DNA of 64,000 nt, from positions 44,224,262-44,288,261 of the forward strand of contig OX439128.1 in NCBI GenBank assembly GCA_949318235.1, written 5' to 3'. Below are positions 62,969 through 64,000 of the stretch, one piece after another; position 1 is the stretch's first letter, and each line of letters begins with the position of its first letter. Origin of the DNA: Ecdyonurus torrentis. Its lineage: Eukaryota > Arthropoda > Insecta > Ephemeroptera > Heptageniidae. Below the pieces are notes generated by a model. The model was not told the DNA's origin. It made no database searches and saw only the letters and a list, made by a program, of their open reading frames with translations. A program made the translations under genes and the position numbers.

Positions 62969-64000
62969 CTGAAACAAACGTACAACAAACATTATACACT
63001 AATACTGACTTGTATGACTTAATGTAATGTCAGTTTGCTGATTTCCAATTAGGTTCATGCATTGATTGTATTATATATTTTGTAGGAATTAAAATGTTCA
63101 TATATACTTTGGAATGAATTTTTGAAGTCAGTATTTTTTTAAACCTATATGGATATACATATTTCATATGATTTTTTTTTGTATAATTTACAAATACTAT
63201 ACCACGCTCAACTTTTATTTAACTTTACTTCTTAACTTTTCATATAATATGAAAAGATTCATATTTAATATAAAATAATTCAATTTAAAGTGTAAAGGTA
63301 ATCATCATTTAGTACCATAGTTATTTTAGTTTAATAAATGTAAATTTAACAATTTTCATTTTATGATTTCTGCATTATTTTTTTCTATTGTATTATTTTT
63401 ATATTCATGCAGAAAAAATAAGAGCAATAATAATTATTTATTTCTGTGTCCAATCGGTGACATTGCATAGAAGAATCATGTAAATTTAAAATTTATAAAA
63501 TTGCTTTTATAAGCTAGTAATATTGTTCGCAAAATAAAAAAAGCTTTAATTCAAAAATGTTTAAAATAAAATAAGCTTTGAACTTTATAAAAACACAAAG
63601 AACAAAAATGGCCTTCAACTAAAAATCGCAAGAAGAAAAAATAATTATAATATTATTCATATATTAGCTATACTTTAAAATCTCTATACACATCAGATGA
63701 AAAATGCATCGTTGCATTGAAATATATAGCAATTTTGCTTCGCTCTTGCATAGCCTTGAACTTTCAACAGCATCATCGTGTATTTCTAGTTTTCCGTAAA
63801 GATCGTACATTTTGTGCGAGTACACAGCGATAACAAAAGTCTTTCTCCGTAAAACAATTATTTTGTTTGGGATTTCAATGTCTATTAGGGCATTGAAGTC
63901 TCCCAAGTAAGTCTAGTAAGTGATGTAACAGTCAAGCTGTTTATTAATTAATATTCTCTTGGATTGAAACATTACTATAAAATAAAGTAGATAATAATTA
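62969..64000. other. Upstream intron or flank of the Gly-rich gene
   Basis: AT-rich; no exon with a signal peptide could be placed here on the minus strand. An 80-aa frame at 63664-63906 has no convincing homology. Confidence 0.5.

Noticed and set aside
62177..63022. Other frames over the Gly-rich exon (Val/Asp/Glu-rich minus frame and His/Arg-rich plus frame)
   Set aside because: Out-of-frame shadows of the Gly-rich exon, which joins in phase to its downstream exons.
63664..63906. 80-aa minus-strand frame starting MGDFNA, reminiscent of a LINE endonuclease motif
   Set aside because: Only the five-residue match; the rest shows no endonuclease motifs and there is no neighbouring element.

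Overview
The window is nuclear DNA from an animal, most likely an arthropod and perhaps a crustacean. Supporting signs are spliceosomal GT-AG genes in AT-rich sequence with very many microsatellites, a ZAD-type zinc-finger gene, a glycine-rich cuticle-like gene, and core promoters with TATA boxes and TCAGT/TCAGA-type initiators. The species itself cannot be told from sequence alone.

Layout. (1) 0.3-10.3 kb, minus strand: two tandem GT11 (alpha-1,2-fucosyltransferase-type) genes with the same four-exon structure; the downstream copy has a damaged exon-3 acceptor. (2) 10.3-20 kb: no gene recognised; palindromic MITEs, homopolymers and one GC-rich, strongly self-complementary segment. (3) 20.0-27.4 kb, minus: a ZAD + C2H2 zinc-finger gene. 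Its two introns hold a degenerate copy of its own ZAD exon, a TTAA-flanked foldback element carrying a Pol II-type promoter plus a hammerhead ribozyme, and a hAT-like element with a 5'-truncated LINE inside. (4) 29.6-34.8 kb, plus: ADHFE1 (hydroxyacid-oxoacid transhydrogenase), ten exons, several introns loaded with foldback MITEs, one of which sits on a splice donor. (5) 35.4-48.7 kb, minus: SRRT/ARS2, nineteen coding exons, with one U12-type intron and two alternative last exons. ADHFE1 and SRRT are tail to tail. (6) 51.5-55.1 kb, plus: a small secreted Ser/Gly-rich protein of unknown function with a clear TATA promoter. (7) 61.3-63.0 kb, minus: a Gly/His-rich secreted or cuticle-like protein gene whose first exon is not found in the window. 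The rest is intergenic DNA with foldback elements and simple repeats.

The genes are ordinary, unlinked housekeeping or structural genes and do not form a pathway. The most notable content is in the non-coding part: a complete type I hammerhead ribozyme (core CTGATGA...GAAA, stem I 6+4 bp, stem II 4 bp, self-complementary ACCGGT stem III) about 60 nt downstream of a CCAAT/TATA/TCAGT promoter, inside a TTAA-flanked inverted-repeat element. Several TTAA-flanked palindromic element families and two foldbacks built of internal ~31-bp subrepeats are also present. All exon models were made by eye from reading-frame continuity, splice sites and remembered family similarity; no database search was run.
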